Positions 1-10,578 are shown, counted from the first letter of the stretch. The stretch is 26,647 nt of DNA from Syncephalis plumigaleata (GCA_025201365.1 JAIXMF010000176.1:1-26647), one strand, 5' to 3'. The notes: generated by a model from the letters alone, not told the origin. Numbers and translations are program-made.

Positions 1-316
1 AGACTGTCGAATCTATTACGCTTTGCCATGATGTATAGACAATAAGCAGTAGGTCTAATGATGATAATAATAATGAAGATGAAGGTGGTGGCAATGAAAA
101 CCAGCAATAGGCATTTTAATACTGCAAGTAACGAGTACTGGCAAATGCTTACATGAAGACCCTAATGAAGTGGGTATATTCCATTGCAAGTACAAAGCTT
201 GATATTAGTCAATCGTATAAGGAATAGCACACTTCTTGATAGTTCTACTAATGCTGCTTCTAATTCATAATAAATTACTTTAATTCAATTGTTACTTTTA
301 ATGACAATACAGACTA
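1..316. other. Left-edge non-coding stretch
   Basis: I see no convincing gene here. The stretch is AT-rich with ATG/ATA-type simple sequence around 57-100. A minus-strand ATG at 29-27 opens a frame (MAKRNRF...) that runs off the left edge after nine codons, so it could be the start of a leftward gene. That is too little sequence to support a call. Confidence 0.4.
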
Positions 317-758
317 TTTCCATCCAATTTGCGCAGTTAGCCATTTGTCTTTACGAATAAATAATAGTTATAATAAAACTTACAAGTATTTTTAAGCGGA
401 ATAATTGGCGATAACCACCGCGGTTAATTTGTTTTTTGTTGTTTGGACCCCCGTTGTCCTTGTCCTTCTTTCTTTGAACGTTTAGAAGGAACGGCACCTC
501 GTTGGAATTGTGTTGGAATACACCCTTTAGCACGATGACTGCGGATAATCTGAATGAAATTCAGACATGCCGCCATATCCCGATTCCATACACGATAATC
601 AATAGCTACTTGTAAGTACATGACATGGCAATATTCAACTATACTAGTACACTTGTATCATCTACCTTATAGAATTGATGATAATAGTTATCGCTATCAA
701 TAACCCATTGCTAATACTGAATTGTTATTATTATCATGCTATGTCAATTGGCATTTCT
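317..758 (-). mobile_element. Fanzor/TnpB-like element remnant, copy A (inverted)
   Basis: Read on the minus strand, this arm matches 909-1355 almost throughout, with scattered substitutions and small indels. It contains a short open frame (stop near 424, upstream to about 621) whose product includes VWNRDMAACLNF followed about 20 residues later by a KG-x-IP-x-QF motif. Established knowledge: the last RuvC motif of TnpB/Fanzor nucleases typically reads W-N-R-D-x-N/A-A, and many Fanzors continue into a 'RPExF'-like segment, so the fragment looks like a Fanzor C-terminus. Nothing resembling the rest of the nuclease is present, and the frame is closed by a TGA a short way upstream. The copy lacks the last ~65 bp of the unit seen in copy B. 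It is a dead fragment or non-autonomous derivative. Family assignment is inference from a short motif. Confidence 0.5.
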
Positions 759-818
759 ATGATGATAATGATGATAATAATTGTGTTAATCTATTTATTA
801 ATAAACTGCAAATGTTAC

Positions 819-908
819 AGGCTAACTGCGCAAATTGGATGGAAAAACCCTGTAAGTGAATGTTAAACGTTTCAATAGAAAGTATCACGATATAGCAATT
901 AGTGACGT
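819..908 (+). mobile_element. Right-end fragment of the Fanzor-like unit (copy C)
   Basis: About 90 bp matching 1331-1419 in direct orientation. It starts with GCTAACTGCGCAAATTGG and ends with AGTGACGTA. It is joined directly to the left end of copy B at 908/909, so only the 3' non-coding end of a unit is present. Similarity may extend weakly leftward to about 790. The three-fold recurrence of this segment (here, at the end of copy B, and truncated in copy A) suggests a functional element end. In Fanzor/TnpB elements that end usually encodes the guide (omega) RNA, but that role is only an inference here. Confidence 0.45.
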
Positions 909-1419
909 AGAAATGCCAATTGACACAGCATGATAATAACAATTCAGTATTAGTAATGGATCATTTATTGATAGTGATAACTATCATCATCAATTCTATA
1001 AGGTAGACGATACAAGTGTACTAGTATAGTTGGATATTGCCATGTCATGTACTTACAAGTAGCTATTGATTATCGTGTATGGAATCGGGATATGGCGGCA
1101 TGTCTGAATTTCATTCAGATTATCCGCAGTCATCGTGCTAAAGGCCGTATTCCAGAACAATTTGAACGAAGTACCGTTCCTTCTAAACGTTCAAGCAATG
1201 AAGAACAAGACCAAGAGGGAACCAAACATCAAAAAACAATACATCCGTGATAGTTATCGCTATCTACACCCCAAAATACAGGGTAATTGTAAGTGTTATC
1301 ATAACTATTATCTATTTGTAAAGACATAAGGCTAACTGCGCAAATTGGATGGAAAAACCCTGTAAGTGAATCTTGAGCATTCCAATAGAGAATATCACGA
1401 TGTAACAATTAGTGACGTA
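909..1419 (+). mobile_element. Fanzor/TnpB-like element remnant, copy B
   Basis: This is the most complete unit (~511 bp), running from GAAATGCCAATTGAC to AGTGACGTA. The frame opens after a stop at 999-1001 and runs to a stop just after 1248. It encodes a Cys-containing lead-in (KCTS..., YCHV...), then RVWNRDMAACLNFIQII and GRIPEQF, and a charged tail. The NRD aspartate and its surroundings match what is known of the RuvC-III motif of Fanzor/TnpB, and the upstream cysteines could be the remains of the preceding zinc finger, though the spacing is poor. No RuvC-I/II part lies nearby. The 3' 170 bp are non-coding and shared with copies A and C. I judge it a truncated or non-autonomous element; the alternative is an unrelated repeat with a fortuitous motif. 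Confidence 0.55.
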
Positions 1420-1942
1420 CGTTCACAACACAACTGTGACGATATTTTTGTGTAGACAAGTAAATCATACCGTGTCAATATCGGAATATCGGATTTATCA
1501 TATTTGCTGTAGCGACAGCTCGGTAGAAGCACTTGCTTATCAATATCTTCTCGCGTTACGGAAAAGATGGTGTATCACGAACCGAGGAACTCCCATGGCA
1601 AGGCGCGTAGATAGTAAGGACGATGCCTATAAAGACCCAGGCAAACTCGATGCCCCAAGAATAACAAGCAAGAAGACGCCGATTCCCTTTTCTCATAATA
1701 AACCCGTATTATCTTATGTGTATATTTATTATTGTAGAATCCTAACGTATCAACCGAAGGCCTATTAGCACTGCTAAGAAGCTACGGTTACGGAGCTATG
1801 TGTGAACATCGCTCTAAAGATTAACACGTACCAGTCAAAACGTGACAACAACCTTTTTCTCCTAACGCTTATTCATCAGTTACTCCTTTTTTATTACTAC
1901 GCCATTCCTTTTTATCACTGACTACTGACCAATAGTTGAAAC
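1420..1942. other. Intergenic region upstream of the GID9 gene
   Basis: An open frame (1412-1768, plus strand) exists, but its product has no recognisable domain, no conserved motif and a composition typical of chance frames. It also begins inside the repeat end. The last ~100 bp before 1943 are T-rich (TTTTTATTAC, TTTTTATCAC) and are the likely promoter and leader of the GID9 gene. I see no other feature. Confidence 0.5.
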
Positions 1943-3563
1943 ATGTATCGTATACCTCAAGAGAGTATTCTTGCCTTAGAACAACCACTACTAAAGGTAT
2001 TTGCCTATTATTACTGCTTTATTCATTAGTGCGACACGAACTATAGCGTGTATGAATAGATTCCTTATGATCAACTGCGACGACAGCAGCGAACACGACA
2101 GAAATACTGCGAAAAGGAGTTTGGCAATCATGAAAAGACTATGAAGAAACTATGTCGTGATGTACAGCAATCGTCGCATGGAGACACGGCTGCCACCATT
2201 AAAGCACTTGACAGTATGACAAAGCGATTAGGGCAGCTGAAGCGAAAGGTAATTCCATGCTATACATATTGGTCGCATTACTAAGTTAACCGAGTACTAA
2301 TGCTGTTGCTTCAGTTGACTGATATCGATAGCGAGCAACAGCAAGTTGTAGGACGTATTGATGCACGACTCGGTCATCTGTCCGATCTCTGTCATGCCGA
2401 TACGTTCGAGTCGTCAGAATGGCAACGATGGTCAGTTGTTAAGGTAAATCGAGTGCTAGCAGACTATTTGCTACGGGAGAATTGGCATGAGACTGCTGAT
2501 AAACTGGTTCGCACGAAGCATATCGAAGTAAGTCCATTATACGCGTATTATCGATTGAGAATGATAATGATATTCATGGTAAATACGTAGAAAATGATCG
2601 ATTCCAATTTATTTGATCAAGCACAAATGATCGCACATTCACTTACCGAGAAGAGTACGACAGAAGCATTGAAATGGTGTATTGATAATAAGAATGGATT
2701 ACGTAAAATCAAGGTATGAACCCTTCTTATCTATAACTAGCTAGCTAGCTAGTTAGCTAGATAAATAGAGATAGACAAATGTATTATAATCTAATCAACG
2801 GATGTTTGCGTAGAGTGTATTAGAGTTCAAATTACGTATTCAAGATTTCGTGGAATTAGTGCGACAACAACAAATGCTTGATGCGATCAAGTATGCACGT
2901 ACTCATTTTGCACCATTATTATCGGAGATGTTGACGGAGGGTGATGTCGATCGACATGAAATGCTAATGCGACAAGTACGACAAGCAATGACCCTACTCG
3001 CCTATCGTAGCGATGACACGTCGGCACCGTATCATGCGATGTATGCATCTGAACGCTGGCATGAACTGAAGAGTATCTTCCTGTCGACGCACGTTGAACT
3101 ACACTCGTTGCCGTTACGTTCATTGCTATCGGTCTCGCTTCAAGCGGGATTATCCACGTTGAAGACTACGCAATGCAGTACGATCATCAAGGCACAACGT
3201 GATGATATGAAGAAACGCGAACTGAACAGTCAGCAGCAGCAGCAGCAGCATTCGTATCCGTCAACTATTGATATTGCATCGCAGTATGGTGTTAGAGCAA
3301 TGGCATGTCCAGCCTGTGCTATTCCTCTCGACAAGTTAACCATGCATCTACCGTGTGCCCATCATGAACATTCAACCATTGTTTGTCGTGTTAGCGGTAG
3401 AATATTGGGTGGATCCGAGTCAGCGTGTTGTGGCCCCAATGGACAGATCTATTCGCGTAAAGCGCTTGAAACACTGGCAGCTCAGAATAATGGCACGATT
3501 CTGTGTCCTATCACGGGAGATCAATTCAAGATGAAAGATGTTCAACGTGTGTTTATTATGTAA
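1943..3563 (+). CDS. FYV10: MAEA/Fyv10/Gid9 subunit of the GID/CTLH E3 ubiquitin ligase
   Basis: Five exons: 1943-1996, 2060-2248, 2315-2527, 2591-2713 and 2814-3563. All junctions are phase 0, giving 442 aa. Family knowledge: MAEA/Gid9 pairs with RMND5/Gid2 to form the catalytic RING heterodimer of the GID/CTLH ligase, which in yeast degrades gluconeogenic enzymes. Seen here: an N-terminal helical part with the family's 'LxxxPYxxL' segment (IPYDQL, residues 19-24); a LisH helix pair around 124-150 (VNRVLADYLL); a CTLH/CRA region (LKWCIDNK, LEFKLRIQDFVEL); and a degenerate RING at 357-442 with ACPAC, IVCRVSGR, PNGQIYS and ILCPITG, ending VFIM like human MAEA (VYIM). A short poly-Q tract lies just before the RING. 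The ATG at 1943 is the first in frame and gives the expected N-terminus. Length is close to human MAEA (~396) plus small insertions. The gene converges on the AAA ATPase gene with 81 bp between stops. Confidence 0.93.
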
Positions 3564-3622
3564 ATAACTCATCCTATAGCCACATCTTATATTTTTTATA
3601 ATTAGTATTATTATACTTGCAC

Positions 3623-3628
3623 AATAAA
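3623..3628 (+). terminator. AATAAA polyadenylation signal of the GID9 gene
   Basis: AATAAA lies 60 bp after the GID9 stop codon, only 17 bp before the stop codon of the convergent AAA gene. The GID9 transcript therefore probably overlaps the AAA gene's 3' end. Confidence 0.5.
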
Positions 3629-3644
3629 TAGTTGAACAAAATAA

Positions 3645-6600
3645 CTACACAGAAGGATGATGATCAGTATTAGCAGTACTAGCAGTATCTGCATTCGGTA
3701 TTGGCACTATTGGCACCATTTCTGATGCCTCCGGTGCATTGGTATCAGCCGTGAAACCGAAACGCCTAAATGGTCGTCGACGTGTAAGATTGCCACTATC
3801 ACCGTATAGTCTATCCCATCGACGTAGTTCCGTGAGTGTTTGCATTTCCTCCGATGAACTTGGTGCAATCTCCTTCAAGGCTAGTTCAAAGTGTTTACGC
3901 ATCAGTACACGATCGGCTGGTTCATGCATCTGCTGCATCTGTTGCTGCTGTTGTTGTTGGTGCAATAAATCGAAATCCAATGGATCCAATTGTTGCGTAT
4001 CAGTGATACCCGCCACTTGTTCGCGTATAGCCGCCAATGCAGCTGTTACACATAGATTCTTCAAATCAGATCCCGAATAAAGCGGTGTCTTCCTGGCTAA
4101 TTCAAGACTGGTCATGCCATCCTCTAATTTCTCATTCGCCAGATGTTTATCCAATATTCGTTGTCGATCCTCCATGCTAGGTAGATCAACTGTAACATGA
4201 TTTCGAGATGATTGCAATAAATTAGTTCGCCATCAATAAGAAGTAGTAAGGCGATACAGTAAACTTACCAAGTATCCTACGTGGCATTCTTCGTAATACC
4301 GCATCGTCCAAATCAAATGGTCGATTGGTGGCACACAGCACAGTCACACCTCTATTATGTAATCCGGAGCGTAGTCCATCCCATTCGGCCATGAATTGAT
4401 TGACCGTTTCACGCTTGCCTGACCCGCCACCCAAGTCTGATCCTCGTGAGGCGAATAACGCGTCCACTTCATCGATGAATATAACGCAAGGTGCCATTTT
4501 ACGTGCTATCGAGAAAATGGCCTTTACGTTCTTCTCGCTTTCTCCCACGTATTTGTCGTAGATGTCCGAGCCCTTGATCTCTAGCATGGACGAGCCACTT
4601 TCTGCTGCTACCGCTTTCGCTAGCATGGTCTTACCAGTGCCCGGTGGACCAAATAGTAGTATACCCGTGAGTGCATGATCCGACAATACGCCATGATTAA
4701 AATGATCAGGATAGAGTAGCGGCAATGAAATAAGTGTTTGTAAAGCGCGAATTGTACTAGGTGCCGCGATAACATCTTTGAATGATACTTTAGTGCTGCC
4801 TATCCATAAATACAAGTAGATTAATCAATAATCAATTCGCGTATCCTATTCCTTTTCCTCCCCCTTCTCTAACTTACCTGGATTGACTAAACAGTCAACT
4901 AAGCGTTGTTCGTAGATGTTGAATTTACCACGTTGTAATTTCTGTGCATGTCGTTCCATAGCCAGTGTTTGCCATGTTTTACCCTCATTGCTCGAATCTA
5001 TAACTTCCTCTTCCACAGTCTCCATTGCGTAGGTCGTGTTCTCCTTGACGATAGCCACCGCTTCTATGATCTCCTCGCTTGTTACTAATGGTTTATCGGT
5101 TGATCTCGCGCTCGATTCGTGCGATTGTTCCGCTAATCCTATGGCTGTATTGACCACGCGTACTACACGATCATAGGGCCATAGCTCATCCGTTATCTCC
5201 GGTATGGCTTCTTTATTCTCGGTTAACGCCGATAGAACATTGCGTTGGCGTAGCATACGTTTCATGTTGTGTATGTTTAACTCTGCAATTCGTTGCTGTT
5301 GCTGCGCTTTCCATCTACTTGTTATCATCACTCGTGCAGCCTCTATTGCTTCTTTAGTTAGTGTAACAGATGCATCGGTATCACCTTCATTGATGGCATT
5401 GGTAGTGGATGGTACACGCATAGGAATAAATGCATCCCATATACCTGCACCTCCATTAAATGAAGCGGATAAATCCAAATCAGATGGGAATACCTCCGAA
5501 TCATTGCATGATGCTATCAATGCCACTCGCATTCCTTCTCGTCGAACATTGTGAATGGCTCTTAATAGCGCGTACAATGCTGGTTGTCCAATCTTTGTTC
5601 TACCCAGATCAATAGCATCTGTTAAATGAATGAGTAATGGCTTGTAATTAGTAGACGATGACGATGACGATGACGATGCCGACAATGACATTAATCTCAT
5701 GAATAGTTGATGGAATGTAGCCGTCATTTTATCCTCTAACGTGGGTTGTTTCATATTTGGCTTGCGTGCTAGTCTGGTCGTCAATCCGCTCATTGTCGAT
5801 GTTGCTGATTGTGCATCAAATAGCGCGCTTGTTATTATGCTACCCAATGATTGTTCATTAAGATTCGATATATTCTTGGATGCATACGGTGAATGAAAAG
5901 CAATACTGTTGGCTTGTCTCATATTTGCAGTGGCACTTGTATTTGTTAAGGACGACACACTACCGATATCATCATCATCGTCATCTTCCTCTTCCTCCTC
6001 CTCCTCGTTGATTGCTTCATCATTATCGTGATCAAGCTCCTCTTCATCACCCTCTTCCATGCTGTACTCGTCATTATCTGCCTCAATAAACGCATCATCC
6101 ATGGCGGCCAACGAGTTATCATGAGCTCTTCGTGGATAGACAGGCCATAGATCATCTAAATATATATATATATGCCATTGGCATTAGTTATAGTACATTA
6201 ATGATATAGCTCATCATATAATTTACTACCTGAAGATGTTATTAATGGATCAAAAAGTTCCTGTAAAATCCATGGATTTAACTGACAAACATCGATATTG
6301 AGTTCCTTGGCCGTTTCTTGTACCGTATTGATAAGTAATGGTGTGGTATTTCGTGTAGATGGTCTTAGTGCTATATGATCGCGTACATTATACCATGCTG
6401 CTATTCCTTGATTAGACGATGATGATGATGATGGTGCAGCAGTAGCATTTGATGTAGCTGTAGTTGCTGGATCAATGTGCGATCGAAGTGCCGATTTCAC
6501 CGCTAATGTTAACTCTTTGCAAAACTTTTTCGGTGCAAGATGAAGCCAATTTTGCGTAGATGATTCTGCTTCCGTTTGTTGCAACAAGCATTTTTGTATT

Positions 6601-7085
6601 GTTTGATCGTTAATCGACACTGCCAATTGCAGGTACTGCTTGTGATTTGTTGCTATATCGCTCTGAATTGATTTGGCAGCATTATTGTTATTGCCACTAT
6701 TATTACTATTGTCATTATTGTTATTGTCATTACCGCCATGCGAAAGAATACGATGTTGACGACGTCGACCATTCGATCGTGATGAAACGAGTACTGGGGT
6801 AGATGGTAGATGTCGCTCGATAGGAATCAGCTTGTCATCCAGGTTGAGACTCGAATCATCTTTGCATGGTTTACTATCATTGTCGTTGGCGAGTTGTTGA
6901 GATTCACTTGCATTAAATGAAATATTCGAATTACTATTATAAGTGCGTAATAATATCGTACTATTTGCTCGATAGTAACCTGCTGGTTTGTTGATAATAT
7001 TGCGTGCCAATGGTACACCGTTTGTTGTACGCGTGGCGAACATAGAACGACCAGCTAATCCACGAGTTGCATTATAAGCATGCAT
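3645..7085 (-). CDS. Mitochondrial-type AAA ATPase, Msp1/ATAD1-related clade
   Basis: Four exons on the minus strand: 7085-6230, 6155-4878, 4799-4269 and 4189-3645 (all junctions phase 1), 1069 aa. The C-terminal AAA module has Walker A GPPGTGKT (762-769), pore loop DKYVGESEKN (793-802), Walker B VIFIDE (817-822), sensor 1 ATNRPFD (868-874) and the RRMPRRILVDLP segment (881-892) with paired arginines. This last sequence is typical of the Msp1/ATAD1-like group and of the large fungal mitochondrial AAA proteins. Known members extract or remodel mislocalised membrane proteins; the substrate of this one is unknown. The first ~55 residues have many R, S and N and no D/E, as in a mitochondrial presequence. 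Residues ~300-340 are strongly acidic (runs of E and D), and Ser, Asn and Gln tracts interrupt the long N-terminal region. The start ATG at 7085 is the first in frame. The gene is divergent from RPL14. PEX1/PEX6 was considered and rejected: there is only one AAA module, of the wrong type. Confidence 0.85.
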
Positions 7086-7470
7086 AGTTCAAGCTATGAC
7101 CTATAGAAAGTGCTACAAAACAACTAGACCCTAGATCGCTTCTATTGCTATTATATTGACGTATGCAGAAAATACAACACTATATATCGTAAAGGTGAGC
7201 CTAGTGTAATCGTATCTAAAACGTGGATAATAAATGGAACAAGCGGTGGTAATATATATTCACGACAACGACGACAACGACGATAACACGAGAGAGAATA
7301 GTTGTGATAGTAATGAGTGAAAATGATGGCTAACTAGACAATCCACTTTTAGACTCCAATTAGATCAAAATGATGAGCCGCTCTCACTGACCACGTGTGG
7401 TAGTCCCCCTCTTTCTTTCAACACCACTTGGGATTCTAGTTAGTGCTTCCCGAGCATAGCAACAATCGAG
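7086..7470. promoter_or_regulatory. Divergent promoter region, AAA ATPase / RPL14
   Basis: A 385-bp gap separates two head-to-head start codons. It holds a CGACAACGACGACAACGACG simple repeat near 7262-7285 and a pyrimidine tract (CCCCCTCTTTCTTTC, 7405-7419) about 50 bp before the RPL14 ATG. Such C/T-rich start regions are common at ribosomal protein genes. I could not identify a TATA box with confidence. Confidence 0.5.
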
Positions 7471-8502
7471 ATGTCGGTAAGTATACAAGAGATGCCAGAC
7501 TCTAGATAGATATATAGACAGACAACTAGTGAGATGCATAGATGGATGGATGGATGGATGCATACATATAGACAATGGATGGATAGGATGATCATGTCAC
7601 CTACTTAAGTATGATATAGATATATGTATATGCAACTAATATCTTGTTGCTTAATGAGATAGAAGAGACTAATGAGCAATACTATACAGATACTAAATGT
7701 GATAGTATGGGTTACTATGTTTGTTATTAGTAGTCTACGCTATTATATTACATATATGCATATACATGTCTGTATAGTTGTCTGCTTGCTTGCTAGATTA
7801 GTTTACTACTAGTATATAACTATTGTATAAGGGTGGTGAATATATGCTCTTGATAACTAATAACAATGCATTTTTATTACATTATAGCCCCAACGTTTTG
7901 TCGAGGTCGGCCGTGTTGTTCTTGTGAACTACGGTCCAGATGCCGGTAAGATTGCCGTAATTGTCGAAATCATCGACCACAACCGCGTAAGTATTTCTTT
8001 ACATATTTCCTACACAAAGCAACGTTGTATGGAATCTATGATATGCTAAACAAAACTAACTATTTTGTCCTTCTTTTAATTTACAGGTCCTTATTGATGG
8101 TCCCACCACCGGTGTTGGCCGTCAAGGCATTGGTGTCAAGCGTATTGCATTGACCCCTCTCGTATTGAAGAAGCTACCACGTGCCGTGCGTAGCGGTACC
8201 TTGCGCAAAGTGGTTGAAGCTCAAAACCTTGCTGAACAATGGGCCAATACCGCTTGGGCTAAGAAGCTCGCCACACGCGAAACTCGCAAGTCATTGACCG
8301 ATTTCGACCGCTTCAAGGTTATGCGCTATAAGAAGCAGGTAAGTAGCACCACATATATATATATATATATGATCGATAGCAATAGATTATATGTATAAGA
8401 AATACGTGTTTGTCATCAATTTATTTACATATACGCGATGTCTCTATTTAGGTCCGCAACGTTGTTAACGTTGAAGTTGCCAAGCTCAAGAAGCAAAAAT
8501 AA
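7471..8502 (+). CDS. RPL14: 60S ribosomal protein L14 (eL14)
   Basis: Four exons: 7471-7476 (Met-Ser only), 7888-7986, 8087-8338 and 8452-8502, all phase 0, 135 aa. It is a large-subunit ribosomal protein with a KOW-type N-terminal fold. Visible signatures: [20 protein letters not shown] near the N-terminus, then DHNRVLIDGP, VGRQ, the [20 protein letters not shown] segment equivalent to human '[20 protein letters not shown]', and a Lys-rich C-terminus. Length equals the usual fungal eL14. The two-codon first exon followed by the longest intron in the window (7477-7887, 411 nt) is a common ribosomal-protein gene layout. Codon choice is more biased (AAG, GTC, CGC/CGT, ACC) than in neighbours, as expected for high expression. 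The intron has GATG/GATA-type simple repeats; I found no box C/D pair for an intronic snoRNA. Confidence 0.96.
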
Positions 8503-8957
8503 GATGCTGTTACTTCTTTTTATCGCTTGGATGCATCGTTGCGTTACATGGCTTTTTGCTTTGCCACACGACAATAAAATGCGTAAAAGCGTGCTTGTAG
8601 GCCATTCATTACTATATAATATTGTTAATGTACCGATAAAGGTATACAAGAATGCATATATGTTTTATGAATGAATGATTTACAACGTAATCATTGACAT
8701 CATTTACTAAAGAGTGCATACTAAGTTATTTCGTTATTATGAGTAATATATACTCGTTCTTTACAGAAATACTATTTGAATGGTAAAGAGATAAGCATGC
8801 TAGCTACGATTTCCATATATGTTCTCTAGATGGAATGGTCAACTACTAAGTATATCATACCGATGACGTTCTTTGTTGATTCTTTTCTTCTTTATCTCTC
8901 GCATTTCTTCATTCCTGTTGGCTTGAGCTTTCTCTCTTTTATTTTTCACTTGGCATC
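8503..8957. other. Intergenic, RPL14 3' end to first 7TM gene
   Basis: Holds the RPL14 3' UTR and the promoter of the next gene. A pyrimidine-rich leader (TTCTTTTCTTCTTTATCTC, from about 8879) precedes the ATG at 8958. Short overlapping frames on both strands near 8430-8670 mostly cover the RPL14 last exon and its 3' UTR and look like chance frames. Confidence 0.5.
8573..8578 (+). terminator. AATAAA polyadenylation signal of RPL14
   Basis: AATAAA lies 71 bp after the RPL14 stop codon. Confidence 0.5.
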
Positions 8958-9928
8958 ATGGCACTTGACATAATAATCATTAACTGCATTTCAATTCTTG
9001 TTTCTCTCGTAACATGCTATCTCTACTTTAAACGGTATCGAAATAGTAAGGGTATCCACTATGCTGGACTGTTGGCTATTTCTACGAGTACGTATATAGG
9101 GAGGAAGAAGCGTTAGTTAACGAATAGGAACTAGCCGACTAACTTGCTCTTGTAGTCTCGTTGATTATCGCTATTGTCGCTATCTCCACCAATCGATGGA
9201 TATGGGAGGCTGATATCGTGTTGGAACTAGCACGTATATTCATCGTACTTCATTTGATATACATTTGGTAATGTATCAACAAAACAAACTCCTCATAATA
9301 TACTCAGCAACACTGTAGAGCTAATTGTGTGTGTGTGTTTCCCTTTTTTTCCTTTCGTTCTTCCACTCGTTACAGGCTTGGCTCCATGCAAGGCATGTCG
9401 GTTCGTCCGTCACCGGCTGTATTGCAAAAAGGTCTCATGGGTTTATTCTGCGTCTACGTGGTCTCACAACTTATCAGCGCTATCATTGCCTTGCGCGTGC
9501 TTATTGTCATCTCTTTGGTGGCGGCCATTACGCAAGCAGGCCTGTGTGCTTATCTATGGTTATGTGCCCGTGGTGCAGGTGTTGGACTAGAGCGAAAACG
9601 TACAGTAAGTTACTATTATCGATTTACTATGACATTCATACTTATTGATGTATTTCTGTCCATTTAGCAAATGATGCGTGCAGGCCAGTTATCGGCGATC
9701 TTTGTACTTACCAGCCTGTTTAGTCTCGTGGGCCTAAGCTTCGTTGCCTCCATTCTCTTCTGGGTGTGGGTTGGTATCACGCTCTTCCCGGAGGATGCAC
9801 TGCTATACTTTGGCGATAAGCCAGCCGCCTTTGAATCTGGCGCCGCTTACCACGGATCTAGCAATGGCATGGCCGCAAATACAGTTGCTGCACCACAGAC
9901 TGCTTATACTGGCCAGCAAGCTGTTTAA
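8958..9928 (+). CDS. Seven-transmembrane protein 1 of a tandem paralogue array
   Basis: Exons 8958-9087, 9156-9267, 9376-9604 and 9668-9928; 243 aa. The second intron splits a Trp codon (TG|G) and the third ends just before QMMRAG. Hydrophobicity by eye gives seven helices: ~5-24, ~36-58, ~66-84, ~100-121, ~124-146, ~160-182 and ~183-205. The N-terminus is very short, and the ~40-residue tail is Ala/Gly/Thr-rich. Family marks shared with the four downstream genes are a basic loop after helix 1 (KRYRNSK), W-x-G/R-S-M after helix 3 (WLGSMQ) and a charged ERKR-type loop before helix 6. After helix 7 comes FPEDALLYF. I do not recognise the family. A 7TM receptor-like or transporter-like membrane protein is the most that can be said. 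There is no signal peptide apart from helix 1. It is the smallest member and has the most introns. Confidence 0.75.
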
Positions 9929-9957
9929 ACGTAAATGATGATCATTTATTCATCGTT

Positions 9958-9967
9958 AATAAATAAA
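9958..9967 (+). terminator. Overlapping AATAAA signals after 7TM gene 1
   Basis: Two overlapping AATAAA hexamers (9958-9963 and 9962-9967) lie about 30 bp after the stop codon. Confidence 0.45.
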
Positions 9968-10578
9968 ACTAGATATTGACGACAATTAATGATGAATCGG
10001 TCTAGTGGAAAGCATTAATGGCGATGACGACAATAACTACGACGAAGTGTCGTGTAACCATGCGTGCTTATTGCATCACGCAAGTTATTCTCATCGTTAC
10101 AGTGCTTTCATTGCTAATGAATTGCACCAATGAAACGCAGTTTGTCTCGTGGAATGAGCAGTTCAGATATACGCACATCATCAGTAACATCTTGTGGTTC
10201 AGACTGGCTACTACGTGGCTGCAATATCTCAAATCTTGTGGCATTCACGTCTTCTTCTGTTTTTTCCCCTTCTAATTCGCTTGTTATTATCATTTGTTAC
10301 TACTTTCTATATAGTTAATTGTTATATAAGTTTCTCTTTATTTTATTTTACATTTTATATATTTATCAGCGATTGTAGACGGACCATCTAATCTATCGGT
10401 ATATAGGACCGATCATCATTACTTAATAAACGATTAGAATCAAGTGTAGAGCAAGGATTGATACAGCTACGCTTACGACATCTATCCTACTGCGCGCGAA
10501 GGATTAGAGAAGGATATTTCATCAACTACTAGGGATTATCATACGTTTGAGTGGTGGCACAGCATTATCATTACTATC
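9968..10578. other. Intergenic between 7TM genes 1 and 2
   Basis: A plus frame at 10018-10275 (85 aa) has a hydrophobic N-terminal third but no conserved feature and no splice partner, so I do not call it a gene. The rest is T-rich. The last ~100 bp before 10579 is the likely promoter and leader of the next gene. Confidence 0.45.

Larger units (their letters stand above)
317..1355. repeat. Large inverted repeat, arms ~442/447 bp, spacer ~150 bp
   Basis: Arm 317-758 is the reverse complement of arm 909-1355. Matching starts at GAAATGCC (758 on the minus strand, 909 on the plus strand) and ends at ATGGAAA (317/1355). The spacer 759-908 holds simple ATG/ATA sequence and the direct-repeat fragment 819-908. 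Both arms share the same left boundary, which argues for two insertions of one element in opposite orientation or one head-to-head duplication. Confidence 0.9.

Noticed and set aside
1412-1768. 118-codon open frame after the repeat.
   Set aside because: No domain, no splice partner, chance-like composition, and it starts within the repeat end.
1943-3563. RMND5/Gid2 identity for the GID subunit.
   Set aside because: The N-terminal IPYDQL segment and the C-terminal CPITG...VFIM match MAEA/Fyv10, not RMND5.
3645-7085. PEX1/PEX6 identity for the AAA protein.
   Set aside because: Only one AAA module, and its RRMPRR and LVDLP sequence belongs to the Msp1/ATAD1-like group.
7477-7887. Search for a snoRNA in the long first RPL14 intron.
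   Set aside because: A C-box-like ATGATCA occurs but no CTGA D box pairs with it.
10018-10275. 85-codon frame with a hydrophobic start.
   Set aside because: No homology, no promoter or splice support, and alternative frames of similar length overlap it.
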